Below, one piece after another: positions 45,301-53,492 of a DNA stretch of 64,000 nt. The notes beneath the pieces are model-generated. The model saw only the letters and a list, made by a program, of their open reading frames with translations, was not told where the DNA came from and made no database searches. Numbering within the stretch: position 1 is the stretch's first letter; each line of letters opens with the position of its first letter. Position numbers and translations under genes: made by a program. Source of the stretch: Chitinophagales bacterium (GTDB lineage Bacteria > Bacteroidota > Bacteroidia > Chitinophagales > UBA2359); assembly GCA_020636475.1 (NCBI GenBank), contig JACJXU010000004.1, forward strand, positions 124,001 through 188,000, read 5' to 3'.

Positions 45301-47496
45301 GCATTTATTCCCGAAATAGTGTATTACTGGCGCGTTAGTGCTGTTCCCGAAGCCGGAGCTTCGTACAATTGGATAAGTAGTTCGTTTATTTATATCCCTA
45401 GCCAACCCGAAGGCTGGAATCAATCGCATTACGGGCAGTTTCAAAACGATAGCTACGAAAACATGTACCTTGCCAACAATGCTACCCACGAGTTTGAATT
45501 CGACAAAAGCCTCAATACTTTGAAAGGTTCTGTAAATGCCAATAGCTATGCCACTTACCTCAACGATACGCAGTTTTCGAGCGGAACTTGTCTGGGTGGT
45601 GCCTGTAATGGCGGAGTTGTTTTTGCGGTGTTTAAAAACAGCACACCTTTGGAAATTGTAACTTCTCCATTAGACCCGGCCACGGCATCTTTGCAAGGTT
45701 GCGAAAGAAAAGGTCTTTTGGGAAATGTGCAGTGCGGCGGTGCAAATTTGTTTGAATTTAGTACCATAGATGCCGATGCTTATAGCAAAATTGCTGCGTT
45801 CTTGGATTGGATTCCCAACGGGTACTTTGTGTTGGGCTACAGTGTGGGGAATCACCGATTACAACAAGGCGCAGCCCCTACTGCCGATTTGGAGCAAGTA
45901 TATAATCGCTTGGAAAATATGGGCATCAATCTTATTTCCAGCGTTTCAGCCAGTTCTCCTTTTATGTTTTTTACCCAAAAAAATGTGGTAAATTATCCGG
46001 TAGTGTGGCAACAAACTACACAAAGCAGCGAATTTATAGAATACGATATAGAAGTATATAGCAACCAAAGTTCCGGTAATGTAATTAGTACACTCATCGG
46101 TCCATCATCAAAGTGGCGTAGCTTGCAATGGAACAGCAGTTCGGTAGATGCAGATACTTCGTTGGAAACAGCCAATGTAAATGTTTTTGGCGTGGGAAAT
46201 AATGGAAATGAAACCTTTTTATTTAACACCAATAATATTAAAAACTGGGATTTGAGTTTTGTAAATGCGCAGAACTATCCTTTTCTAAAACTAAAATTGG
46301 CTACCGAAGACAATCATTTTCTTACGCCTACACAGTTGCAATATTGGCGTGTATATCACGACAAAGTTCCCGAATGGGTTTTCGACCACAGTCGCCACTT
46401 TGTTTTTGATGATACTTTGTATGTAGGACAAGCAGCAAACATTGAAATAGCCGTTGGCAATATTTCCGATACTGCTTCGCCCGACAGTATTCCCTATACT
46501 TTGCGAATTTATAATTCCGGCAATCAGTTAATTACCGAAAAAAATCAAAAACTGCTGCCGCTCAAAGCGCACGCTTACACCAATTTGGCAAATAGTTTTG
46601 AAACGCCGAGCCAGTCAGGTGAATATTCGTTGCAAATAGAACTGAATCCTAATGGCACGCGTCCGGAAAAAATTCTTTACAACAACTTATTACAGCTACC
46701 TTTCTATGTTTTGGGCGATAAAGGAAATCCTTTGTTGGACGTAACTTTCGATGGGCAGCATATTTTAGATGGCGATATTGTTTCGGCGAAACCAAATATT
46801 GATGTCGGCATTTTCGATGAAAATCTTTTATTGGCACTAAACGATACTTCCATTGCGCGCATTTATCTTGCCGACCCCAACGAAGTAGAACAACGCATTT
46901 ATTTCAGCGATTCGCGGCTGAGTTTTTCGCCCGCCAACCCGTCTGCACAAGATAAAAACGAAGCGCATATCTTTTTCACGCCAACACTTTTAGCCGATGG
47001 CACGTATCGTTTGCGTGTAGAAGCCAGCGATATAAGCGGCAACAAGGTGTCGGATATAGACTTTGCCATTAGGTTTGTGGTAATAAATAAGCCAATGATT
47101 TCTAATGTGCTGAATTATCCCAATCCGTTTACCACTTCCACCAAATTTGTATTTACCCTTACAGGCAGCGAAGTTCCCGACAAACTGCTTATTCAAATCA
47201 TGACCGTTTCGGGGCGTGTAGTTCGCGAAATAAGTAGTGCCGAGTTGGGCAATTTGCACATTGGGCGCAATATTACCGACTACGCTTGGGACGGCAAAGA
47301 TGCTTTCGGAAACGAATTGGCAAATGGTGTGTATTTTTATCGGGTTATTGCCCGCGATGCTTTGGGACAAAGTTTAGAACTATTTACCCACAAAGCCAAT
47401 GCACTTAATCCGTTTGAGTATAATATTTCCGCTACCGACAAAATGGACGCGATGTTTGGTAAATATGGCATTGGAAAAATGTACAAGTTGCGGTAG
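42400..47496 (+). CDS. C25 cysteine peptidase, PorU2-like T9SS sortase
   Basis: 1698 residues, longer than PorU of P. gingivalis or F. johnsoniae (about 1150-1280). Signal peptide to NSLWAQ. The N-terminal part (YYKFYVEADGVYRIPYSALVAAG, IEFVGKANDGEFD) matches the PorU start domain. C25 domain at about 410-790, with the catalytic His 648 (LITYIGHSGGSLWEF) and Cys 678 (FSNSCFVGDLHS), 30 residues apart as in gingipains. Then about 700 residues of Ig-like CARDB-type domains, and a FlgD-like C-terminal domain (YPNPFTTSTKFVFTL, YAWDGKDAFGNELANGVYFYRV). Probably cleaves sorting signals of T9SS cargo. Cotranscribed with the PorV-type gene. Confidence 0.82.
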   Translation: MKNCFSIFIFLFVVGNSLWAQEAANSWIDYNQTYYKFYVEADGVYRIPYSALVAAGLPLESSGFALYNKGREIPIYISTNGTLGNNDYIEFVGKANDGEFDTQLFQQNSWQLAVERSLFTSKAAYFLAWDNSAAHQRYTTLTNNLNNPPEADAFYYYTNKNFFATAHFAGEPFSNLSGVNNNYADFGKGEGWVGAVASESTPQSYTVSLPNIYNNNGQVAIEMKIVGRSNEAVVLNDHHIQVLWNNQVIVDDIYEGYSIQKYNINLPLGDLNATNTLTLKSLGVDDVEVDRSSMAYFFINYPRNFDFNNQKVFWFELLDNKDHYLEIQNFDGGASPVLYDYQNGVRMVASQNNNSYKILLPEFNTSSSSNKTLVLSNNTPDDVNGVKLISDLEAKNFVDYSNPALSANYIILTANKLREGDTDQIQRYEDYRKSAAGGNYKVLTVDMQELYDQFSWGILQHPLSIRNFVNAVINNHNLGLWADTPEYLFLLGRSIRYNKTTIPEYWNLNYVPTYGESGSDVMLTTANIFTYRNQLAVGRVSATTPDDVKNYLDKVIEYESFLANPQPCDKETVGWSKNIIHIAGGKNATEAGNYTLSLNDYKEIVEDTLWGARVLSTFSKGQGGVIAAPQQFADYMNEGLSLITYIGHSGGSLWEFDIREPDSYENKGKYPFIFSNSCFVGDLHSTADDIMSKRYTLAQERGSIAFLATVGFGFPFYLDIYATQLHINMSQKMYGQSIGKMLQQTIFDIYKNPSESFYDGVKLTCQEFTLSGDPAIRLLQWDKPEYTVEPEDINFFPSVLTTAIDSFDLQVVVNNLGKAVADSFNLSVTRTLPNGEFTTFTNRYPGIKYSDTLVFRLPVLSVEALGNNTFSVNIATDASISEYCTDNNTATSEAYILPSYASPIYPCNYSIINKQDIALTALTAQAILEETNYYRMELDTTPSFNSNILQATELANNGGVLSWQPNVAFIPEIVYYWRVSAVPEAGASYNWISSSFIYIPSQPEGWNQSHYGQFQNDSYENMYLANNATHEFEFDKSLNTLKGSVNANSYATYLNDTQFSSGTCLGGACNGGVVFAVFKNSTPLEIVTSPLDPATASLQGCERKGLLGNVQCGGANLFEFSTIDADAYSKIAAFLDWIPNGYFVLGYSVGNHRLQQGAAPTADLEQVYNRLENMGINLISSVSASSPFMFFTQKNVVNYPVVWQQTTQSSEFIEYDIEVYSNQSSGNVISTLIGPSSKWRSLQWNSSSVDADTSLETANVNVFGVGNNGNETFLFNTNNIKNWDLSFVNAQNYPFLKLKLATEDNHFLTPTQLQYWRVYHDKVPEWVFDHSRHFVFDDTLYVGQAANIEIAVGNISDTASPDSIPYTLRIYNSGNQLITEKNQKLLPLKAHAYTNLANSFETPSQSGEYSLQIELNPNGTRPEKILYNNLLQLPFYVLGDKGNPLLDVTFDGQHILDGDIVSAKPNIDVGIFDENLLLALNDTSIARIYLADPNEVEQRIYFSDSRLSFSPANPSAQDKNEAHIFFTPTLLADGTYRLRVEASDISGNKVSDIDFAIRFVVINKPMISNVLNYPNPFTTSTKFVFTLTGSEVPDKLLIQIMTVSGRVVREISSAELGNLHIGRNITDYAWDGKDAFGNELANGVYFYRVIARDALGQSLELFTHKANALNPFEYNISATDKMDAMFGKYGIGKMYKLR

Positions 47497-47589
47497 TATT
47501 TCCTACTTGTGTGAAATGCTAAAAGACACCCAATTTCAAAAAATCAACGCATAAATTTGTACCTTTAACAAAATAATATTTCGTAGCGA

Positions 47590-48681
47590 ATGGACATTGT
47601 TGGCAAAATAACAGGTATAAAATATCAAGTGCTACTTAAAGAGGATTTGAAAGAAATTAAAATCAAAAATTTTGATATTAACCAAATGCCTTCGTCTTGT
47701 TTGCTAACGAGCAATAAACATACATTTGCCATTTCAAAATGGGTTTCGCCAAAAAGAACACGCTCTTATCCGTTTGAGCGAGTGTATAACACTTTACACA
47801 TTTCAAAGAAAATTACGGTAATTCCTGTCGTGAAAGACGAAGGAGTAAGAGGCGATAGAGATTTTATACAATGGGACACTGTTTCGTTGATGTCTTTGTT
47901 AGATGTTTTTGTAATTTTTGCATACTACGATAATGCTGAAAAAGCAGACAATAAAATAACCAACCAAGAATTTAACAACAAATACATATTGTCTAAAATA
48001 AAAGAAATTGAACAATATCATAGTTCTGCTTTACATTGGAATTTGAACGAATTGAATACTAATCTACACAAAATTATAGACAAAGTAAAATCTTCATACT
48101 TAATCATTGAACAAACTACAAAGGTGAAACTACATAACCCAAATGGTTTAGACAATTTTAAAGAAAAAATTGGTAGAGATGTTTCACTTTTTATGGCTTT
48201 TTCAAGGGATAAAGCACAAAAAGCACAATCCAGAGAGTTTGTTACACAACAACGAAAAGAGAGTTTATCAACACTTTCAAAAACAAAAGTTACTATAACC
48301 AATTATTTAGGGGGACAGTATTTTTTGACCGTTGATGAAATAAAAATCACACCAATCAAAGTAAGTTTAATTGAAGGAAAACATAGTAAAAATGCTTTAT
48401 TGCCAAGCAAAGGCGACATTAAAGATGGACTTTTGAAATTGATTTTGTATAGCAATCTTTCGGAAGTTACTGCCAATGGAAAGAAAACAAAAAGTGAAGC
48501 AGTACTTAATTTAACTTCTTCAAAACTCAAAGGTGCAATTACTTCTTCAAGTACAAAAAAAGATATTGCAAACTTCTTTACCGAAAATAATTTTTCAACC
48601 CAACAAATAAAATTAGTTGAAACCATTTTTGCGGAAGCCGAACAAAACAATTTTATCATTCAAATACGGTTTTCAAAATGA
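47590..48681 (+). CDS. Type II restriction endonuclease candidate
   Basis: 363 residues, no signal peptide. Not a family I can name. The C-terminal third carries a PD-(D/E)XK-like string: VSLIEGKHSKNALLPSKGDI followed by KDGLLKLILYSNL, where Glu-x-Lys and the preceding hydrophobic strand would form the active site. The middle is helical (residues 120-200). Its stop overlaps the start of a Dam-type methyltransferase by 4 bases (ATGA), the usual arrangement of a restriction-modification pair. The gene is AT-rich relative to porU2 upstream and TonB receptor downstream, in line with recent transfer. Confidence 0.75.
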   Translation: MDIVGKITGIKYQVLLKEDLKEIKIKNFDINQMPSSCLLTSNKHTFAISKWVSPKRTRSYPFERVYNTLHISKKITVIPVVKDEGVRGDRDFIQWDTVSLMSLLDVFVIFAYYDNAEKADNKITNQEFNNKYILSKIKEIEQYHSSALHWNLNELNTNLHKIIDKVKSSYLIIEQTTKVKLHNPNGLDNFKEKIGRDVSLFMAFSRDKAQKAQSREFVTQQRKESLSTLSKTKVTITNYLGGQYFLTVDEIKITPIKVSLIEGKHSKNALLPSKGDIKDGLLKLILYSNLSEVTANGKKTKSEAVLNLTSSKLKGAITSSSTKKDIANFFTENNFSTQQIKLVETIFAEAEQNNFIIQIRFSK

Positions 48682-49532
48682 TAAAAAGTCCATTAAGATA
48701 CCCGGGCGGAAAAAGCAGATCTGTCAAATTGATTGCTACTATCATTCCTGAATTTGAGGAATTTAGAGAGCCATTTTTAGGAGGCGGTTCAATATTTATT
48801 TATACAAAACAACGTTTTCCAAATAAAACATTTTGGGTTAACGACCTTTATTACGAACTCTACAAGTTTTGGGAAATGACCCAAAAAGATGTTGATGCAC
48901 TTATTGAGAAAATTTATGAATGGCGTAATCAATTTTCGGTTGGAAAAGAATTGCATAAATTTCTAAATGAAAATTTGGCTTCATTCAACGATTTAGAAAG
49001 AGGGGCGGCATTTTTTATTTACAATCGCATTACCTTTTCAGGTACAAGTTTAAGCGGTGGATTTAGTGAAGCTGCATTTACTGGTCGTTTTACAGAAAGT
49101 AGTATTCAGCGACTAAACCAATTTGCCAAAATAATTAATGGTTCAAAAATTACAAATCTGGATTATGAAGAATTAGTTAAAAAAGACGGAGAAAAAGTTT
49201 TTATTTTTTTGGACCCACCTTATTATTCTGCTACAAAATCAGCATTGTATGGTAAAAATGGAAATATGCACAAATCGTTTGACCACGTAAAGTTTGCAGA
49301 CAATATGAAGAACTGTAAGCATAAATGGCTCATAACTTATGACGACAGCGAATATATCAGAGAGTTATTTTCTTTTGCAAACATTATCCCTTGGGAATTG
49401 ATGTATGGAATGCGAAATGTAACAGCAGGTGCAGACCAAAAAGGAAAAGAATTGTTTATTTCAAATTATTTAGAAGTTCTGCCAGAACAGCAACAACTGA
49501 CATTATTTGAACCAACAGAAAAATATGGATAA
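48678..49532 (+). CDS. D12-class DNA adenine methyltransferase (Dam-like)
   Basis: 284 residues. MethyltransfD12: SPLRYPGGKSRSVKLI at the N-terminus, FREPFLGGGSIFI (motif I), the helical recognition region at about 60-160 (RITFSGTSLSGGFSEAAF), and the catalytic DPPY in FIFLDPPYYSATK; KWLITYDDSEYIREL near the end. Methylates adenine in a short site, possibly GATC-like, but the specificity cannot be read. Overlaps the restriction gene by 4 bases. Confidence 0.92.
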   Translation: MIKSPLRYPGGKSRSVKLIATIIPEFEEFREPFLGGGSIFIYTKQRFPNKTFWVNDLYYELYKFWEMTQKDVDALIEKIYEWRNQFSVGKELHKFLNENLASFNDLERGAAFFIYNRITFSGTSLSGGFSEAAFTGRFTESSIQRLNQFAKIINGSKITNLDYEELVKKDGEKVFIFLDPPYYSATKSALYGKNGNMHKSFDHVKFADNMKNCKHKWLITYDDSEYIRELFSFANIIPWELMYGMRNVTAGADQKGKELFISNYLEVLPEQQQLTLFEPTEKYG

Positions 49533-49552
49533 CAAAAAAAGCACTGCATATA

Positions 49553-49633
49553 ACGAGAACAAACATTTGGCAAAATGGTGCCGGAAGTGTATAAATTTAA
49601 CGCTAATGTATTTCAAATGCCCTGCCTTCTCGT
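49553..49633. repeat. Hairpin tail behind the second R-M pair
   Basis: ACGAGAA (49553-49559) pairs with TTCTCGT (49627-49633), and CATTTG (49564-49569) with CAAATG (49614-49619), around a 44-base loop. Preceded by ATA; the outer ends (ATAACG) recall the element at 40918. No gene lies in 49533-49691. Confidence 0.45.
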
Positions 49634-49691
49634 CAATATATAGTCCGCTATATTATATTATAGTGTTTTTCAATAAACAAAAGCAAATTAC

Positions 49692-52226
49692 ATGTACAAG
49701 CATAAACCGAAACAGTTTTTACAACAACTTACCGTTGTTTTTCTAACATTTGTATTTTATACTACAACTGCTTTTGCCCAAACAGGAACCATTTCGGGTC
49801 ATATTTTTGACGAAAATGGCACTCCCTTAGAGGCTGTGCAAATAATTGATAGTATTCAGCAAAAAGTAAGTATTTCCGATGCGCGCGGATTTTATTCTTT
49901 AGAAATTCCTGCCAACATCGAAACCACTATTTTGTACAAATACGTTGGCTACGAAACCCAAAAAAAAGAGTTTTTACTTAAAAAAGGAGAAAAAACAAAA
50001 CAAGATATTCAATTAGCCGCAGGCGTTACCCTTATTCCCGAACTCGAAATAAAAGGCAACAGACTCAATACGGGCAATATGGTAAAAATTGACCCAAAAC
50101 TGTTGTCCAAATTGCCCAACCCTTCCGGCAATATCGAAAAAATATTGGTTATTACCCAACCCGGCGTTTTTAGCAACAATGAACTAAGTGCCCAGTATTC
50201 GGTAAGGGGCGGTAGTTTTGATGAAAACCTTATTTATGTAAACGATTTTGAAATAACCCGTCCCTTTTTGGTGCGTTCCGGTCAGCAGGAAGGACTGAGT
50301 TTCATCAATCCTGATATGATTGGTGCTTTGTCGTTTTCTTCGGGCGGCTTTGAAGCGAAATACGGCGACAAAATGGCTTCGGTTTTAGATGTTACCTACA
50401 AAGTTCCGCAAAAACGCGCCGGTTCTGTTTCGGTGGGACTACTTGGTTTTTCGGCACATCTCGAAGGTGCACGCGCCGACACCAGCACTACTTTTATAGT
50501 AGGTGTACGCCAAAAATCAAATCGTTATTTGTTAGATGCGCTTCCTACACAAGGAAATTATCAACCTGTTTTCTGGGATTTTCAGACTTTTGTAACGCAC
50601 CGCCTTAACAAACAGTGGCAATTACAAGGAATTGGCAACCTCGCCATCAATAAATATCGTTTTTTGCCCGACAAAGTGGAAATAGCTTTCGGAACTGTTA
50701 CCGATGCCAAACAACTTCGCATCGCATTTGACGGACAAGAAGAAGACCGTTATCTTTCGGGTATGGGCGGTATTTCGGCTATTTACGCCGCACCCAACAA
50801 CAAATTGGTGCTAAAATTTTTAAGCAGTTACTACCGCGCGCGCGAAAATGAAAACTTTGACCTGATTGGCAGTTATTATATTGGCGAAATAGAAAATGAT
50901 TTGGGCAAAGAAGAATTTGGCGATGTAGTGAGTGAATTTGGCGTAGGAACTTACCACGATTTTGCCCGCAATGAGTTGAATGCCAATATTGCCCAAATAG
51001 GACACAGAGGCTGGTACAACTACAACAATCATTTGTTTTCGTGGGGATTCAATATACAAAACGAGCGCATTGACGACAAGCTAAACGAATGGCAACGCGT
51101 GGATTCGGCAGGCTACAACTTACCTTTTTCGGAATCTACTATTACGCTGAAAAAAGTGCTTAAAGCCAAAGCCGATTTGAACAGCATGCGCTATACTGCA
51201 TTTGTGCAAGATGGTTGGGAAATAAGCAAGCGCGCCTACTTTACCAGTGGTTTGCGTTTTCATTACTGGGACCTGAACCAAGACTTTTTTGTGAGTCCGC
51301 GTTTTCAGTTTGCTTACAAAGTAAATGAGCGCATTTCGCCACAAGACAAGGGTTTAGATTTGCGTTTTTCGGCAGGTTTGTATTATCAGTCGCCATTTTT
51401 TAGAGAAATGCGCAACCCGCAAGGTGAATTGAACACACAACTTCGCGCACAAAAATCGGCGCATTTTGTATTGGGTAGCGATTACGAATTTTTGGCATGG
51501 GGAAGTCCTTTTAAGTTTACTACCGAAATTTATTACAAATATTTCTGGGACGTAGTAACGTACGATTTGGATAATGTACTTATTCGCTACGCGGGCGAAA
51601 ATAACGCCAAAGCATACGCCACAGGTATAGATTTTCGCCTGAATGGAGAATTTGTGCCGGGAGCAGAATCTTGGGTGAGTTTTTCTTTGCTTAAAACCGA
51701 AGAAAATTTGAACAATGATTTTTATTACCGCTATTTTAATGAGGCAGGGGAGGAAGTTTTTGTAAATTACAACTCGCCGGACGAATTTGCCGATACTACT
51801 TTGGTAAACATTGGTTACGTGCCGCGTCCAACCGACCAGCGATTTAGTTTCAGCATCTTTTTCCAAGATTATTTGCCCAACAACGAAAACTTTAAAGTAA
51901 ATCTAAGCCTTTTAGTGGGTGGTCCGTTGCCGCAAAGTCCTCCGAATGCAGCACGTTATCGCAATGCTTTTCGCACGCCCATTTACGCGCGGACAGATAT
52001 TGGCTTTTCGGTGATGCTTTTCGAGCGTGGCAAGCGCGAACTTCGGGAACAGAGTTTGCTGCACAATATTTCCTCTACTTGGTTAGACCTCGAAGTTTTT
52101 AATCTTTTGGGAAATCCCAATACTATTTCGTATAGTTGGGTAGATGATTATCAAGGAAGAATTTTTGCTGTACCTAATCGCCTTACGGCAAGAAGAATTA
52201 ATCTAAAATTAAGGGTGAATTTTTAA
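49692..52226 (+). CDS. TonB-dependent receptor with carboxypeptidase-like regulatory domain
   Basis: 844 residues. Signal peptide to AFAQ; a CarboxypepD_reg-like domain at about 30-110 (GTISGHIFDENGTPLEAVQIID, YEIPANIETTILYKYVGYE type); a plug domain (SGNIEKILVITQPGVFSNNELSAQYSVRGGSFDENLIYVNDFEI); then a 22-strand-type barrel ending ARRINLKLRVNF. Imports a TonB/ExbBD-driven ligand through the outer membrane; ligand unknown and no SusD partner is adjacent. The stop codon directly abuts the interspersed repeat. Confidence 0.9.
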   Translation: MYKHKPKQFLQQLTVVFLTFVFYTTTAFAQTGTISGHIFDENGTPLEAVQIIDSIQQKVSISDARGFYSLEIPANIETTILYKYVGYETQKKEFLLKKGEKTKQDIQLAAGVTLIPELEIKGNRLNTGNMVKIDPKLLSKLPNPSGNIEKILVITQPGVFSNNELSAQYSVRGGSFDENLIYVNDFEITRPFLVRSGQQEGLSFINPDMIGALSFSSGGFEAKYGDKMASVLDVTYKVPQKRAGSVSVGLLGFSAHLEGARADTSTTFIVGVRQKSNRYLLDALPTQGNYQPVFWDFQTFVTHRLNKQWQLQGIGNLAINKYRFLPDKVEIAFGTVTDAKQLRIAFDGQEEDRYLSGMGGISAIYAAPNNKLVLKFLSSYYRARENENFDLIGSYYIGEIENDLGKEEFGDVVSEFGVGTYHDFARNELNANIAQIGHRGWYNYNNHLFSWGFNIQNERIDDKLNEWQRVDSAGYNLPFSESTITLKKVLKAKADLNSMRYTAFVQDGWEISKRAYFTSGLRFHYWDLNQDFFVSPRFQFAYKVNERISPQDKGLDLRFSAGLYYQSPFFREMRNPQGELNTQLRAQKSAHFVLGSDYEFLAWGSPFKFTTEIYYKYFWDVVTYDLDNVLIRYAGENNAKAYATGIDFRLNGEFVPGAESWVSFSLLKTEENLNNDFYYRYFNEAGEEVFVNYNSPDEFADTTLVNIGYVPRPTDQRFSFSIFFQDYLPNNENFKVNLSLLVGGPLPQSPPNAARYRNAFRTPIYARTDIGFSVMLFERGKRELREQSLLHNISSTWLDLEVFNLLGNPNTISYSWVDDYQGRIFAVPNRLTARRINLKLRVNF

Positions 52227-52583
52227 AATTATACCAAAATCGAAATAACAAAACTCACCACAGAACAGCCTACTAATACCAAAATAGTATGAAAGTTGCG
52301 TATTGGTTTAGGTATTATTAAGGGTAAGTATCTGCTCCGAAACTTTGGGAGCAAAACTATGCTTGGGGACTTCTTCATTTTCTTTGCTTGTCCAAAGAAA
52401 ACGAAGCAAAAGAAACGACACTTTTTTCAAGGTATTTTTGCCCTTGCAGGGCAAAACCGCAGTTCTTTGGCTAAATTTTTTCCAAGGCTTCAAAAATTTT
52501 TAACGCCAAAAAACTGCTATACGGCGAAAAAAGATTTTACCCTTCTTTAATATGCAATAGCTATTCGATTTTAGTATAATTTT
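52225..52583. mobile_element. MITE-like interspersed repeat, copy 2
   Basis: 359 bp with terminal inverted repeats: AAAATTATACCAAAATCGAA from 52225, and its near-complement TTCGATTTTAGTATAATTTT at 52564-52583, about 20 of 22 positions. The core at 52374-52540 is almost identical to 4013-4195. It contains TTTTGCCC/GGGCAAAA around a TTGCA loop. The element exactly fills the space between the converging TonB receptor and plsC stops. It has no coding capacity of its own. Confidence 0.75.
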
Positions 52584-52586
52584 GGC

Positions 52587-53342
52587 TTATGCCTCTTTCC
52601 CCAAAACACCCGAAGGATATTGCTCCAACATTCGGCGGTACATTTTTTCTTTTAAAAAAGCCTTGTAATCTTCAATTCTATCAGGCAAAAAATCGTTGGG
52701 AAAATACGGTCCGTCCCAAACACCAAGCAACTTTCCGGGACGCAGCACCCAACTGTTGCCGCGCATCAGCGCATACGAATTAGGGCAAGTAAACATTGCA
52801 ATAGGAACGCCCGTTTCCAGCGACAACTGAAACGCGCCTTTGTGAAAATCTGCCAACAGTTCCGGCCCATTATTGCGCGTACCTTCGGGATAAATAATCA
52901 GCGAATCGCCTTTTTCGATGGCGTTGGTCAGGTCTTCCAAACTTCGCAAACGATCATTGGCATCTTGTCGGCGAACGGGTACATACAAATGTCGCAGCGT
53001 AAAACCAAAAACCGGATACGCCAGAATTTCTGCTTTCCCCAAAAACTTTGCTTTTGTACCCACTACTTTTGCTGAAATAAGCGGGTCGAGGTTTGAAGTG
53101 TGATTGAAAATATAAATGTGCTGCTGCGAAAAGTCAATTTTTTCGCGCTCACGCTCTTCTAAGCGCACACCCAAGCAAAACAAACACACACGACTGTACA
53201 AATGCGGCAATACATACAACATATTTCGTCGCGACTTAGGTATTACCAAAACGCCTACGAACAAAATGGGAAAAAGTATTATCAATAAAACAAATGCAAT
53301 AAAAAAACTCCATATTGTCCATAAATAATACAGTATTTGCAT
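52587..53342 (-). CDS. plsC: 1-Acyl-sn-glycerol-3-phosphate acyltransferase
   Basis: 251 residues with N-terminal membrane segments. Acyltransferase motifs: FNHTSNLDPLI (catalytic HX4D), LYVPVRRQDANDRLR, and IYPEGTRNNGPEL. Makes phosphatidic acid from lysophosphatidate in the inner membrane. The PlsC assignment is by family; a related acyltransferase of lipid or siderophore type cannot be excluded. Confidence 0.88.
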   Translation of the reverse strand: MQILYYLWTIWSFFIAFVLLIILFPILFVGVLVIPKSRRNMLYVLPHLYSRVCLFCLGVRLEEREREKIDFSQQHIYIFNHTSNLDPLISAKVVGTKAKFLGKAEILAYPVFGFTLRHLYVPVRRQDANDRLRSLEDLTNAIEKGDSLIIYPEGTRNNGPELLADFHKGAFQLSLETGVPIAMFTCPNSYALMRGNSWVLRPGKLLGVWDGPYFPNDFLPDRIEDYKAFLKEKMYRRMLEQYPSGVLGKEA

Positions 53343-53492
53343 TTTAAGTACTAATTTAAGCGATGAAATGAAGCGTAAAAATATTCAAAAAACATAGCTT
53401 TGGCTTATAAAAAATGCCGTCCGCTCAATTTCTTTTAACTTTTAAGCCTATTAATTCGTTTTTACAAAACTAAAACAGCCGCCAGCAACAAA

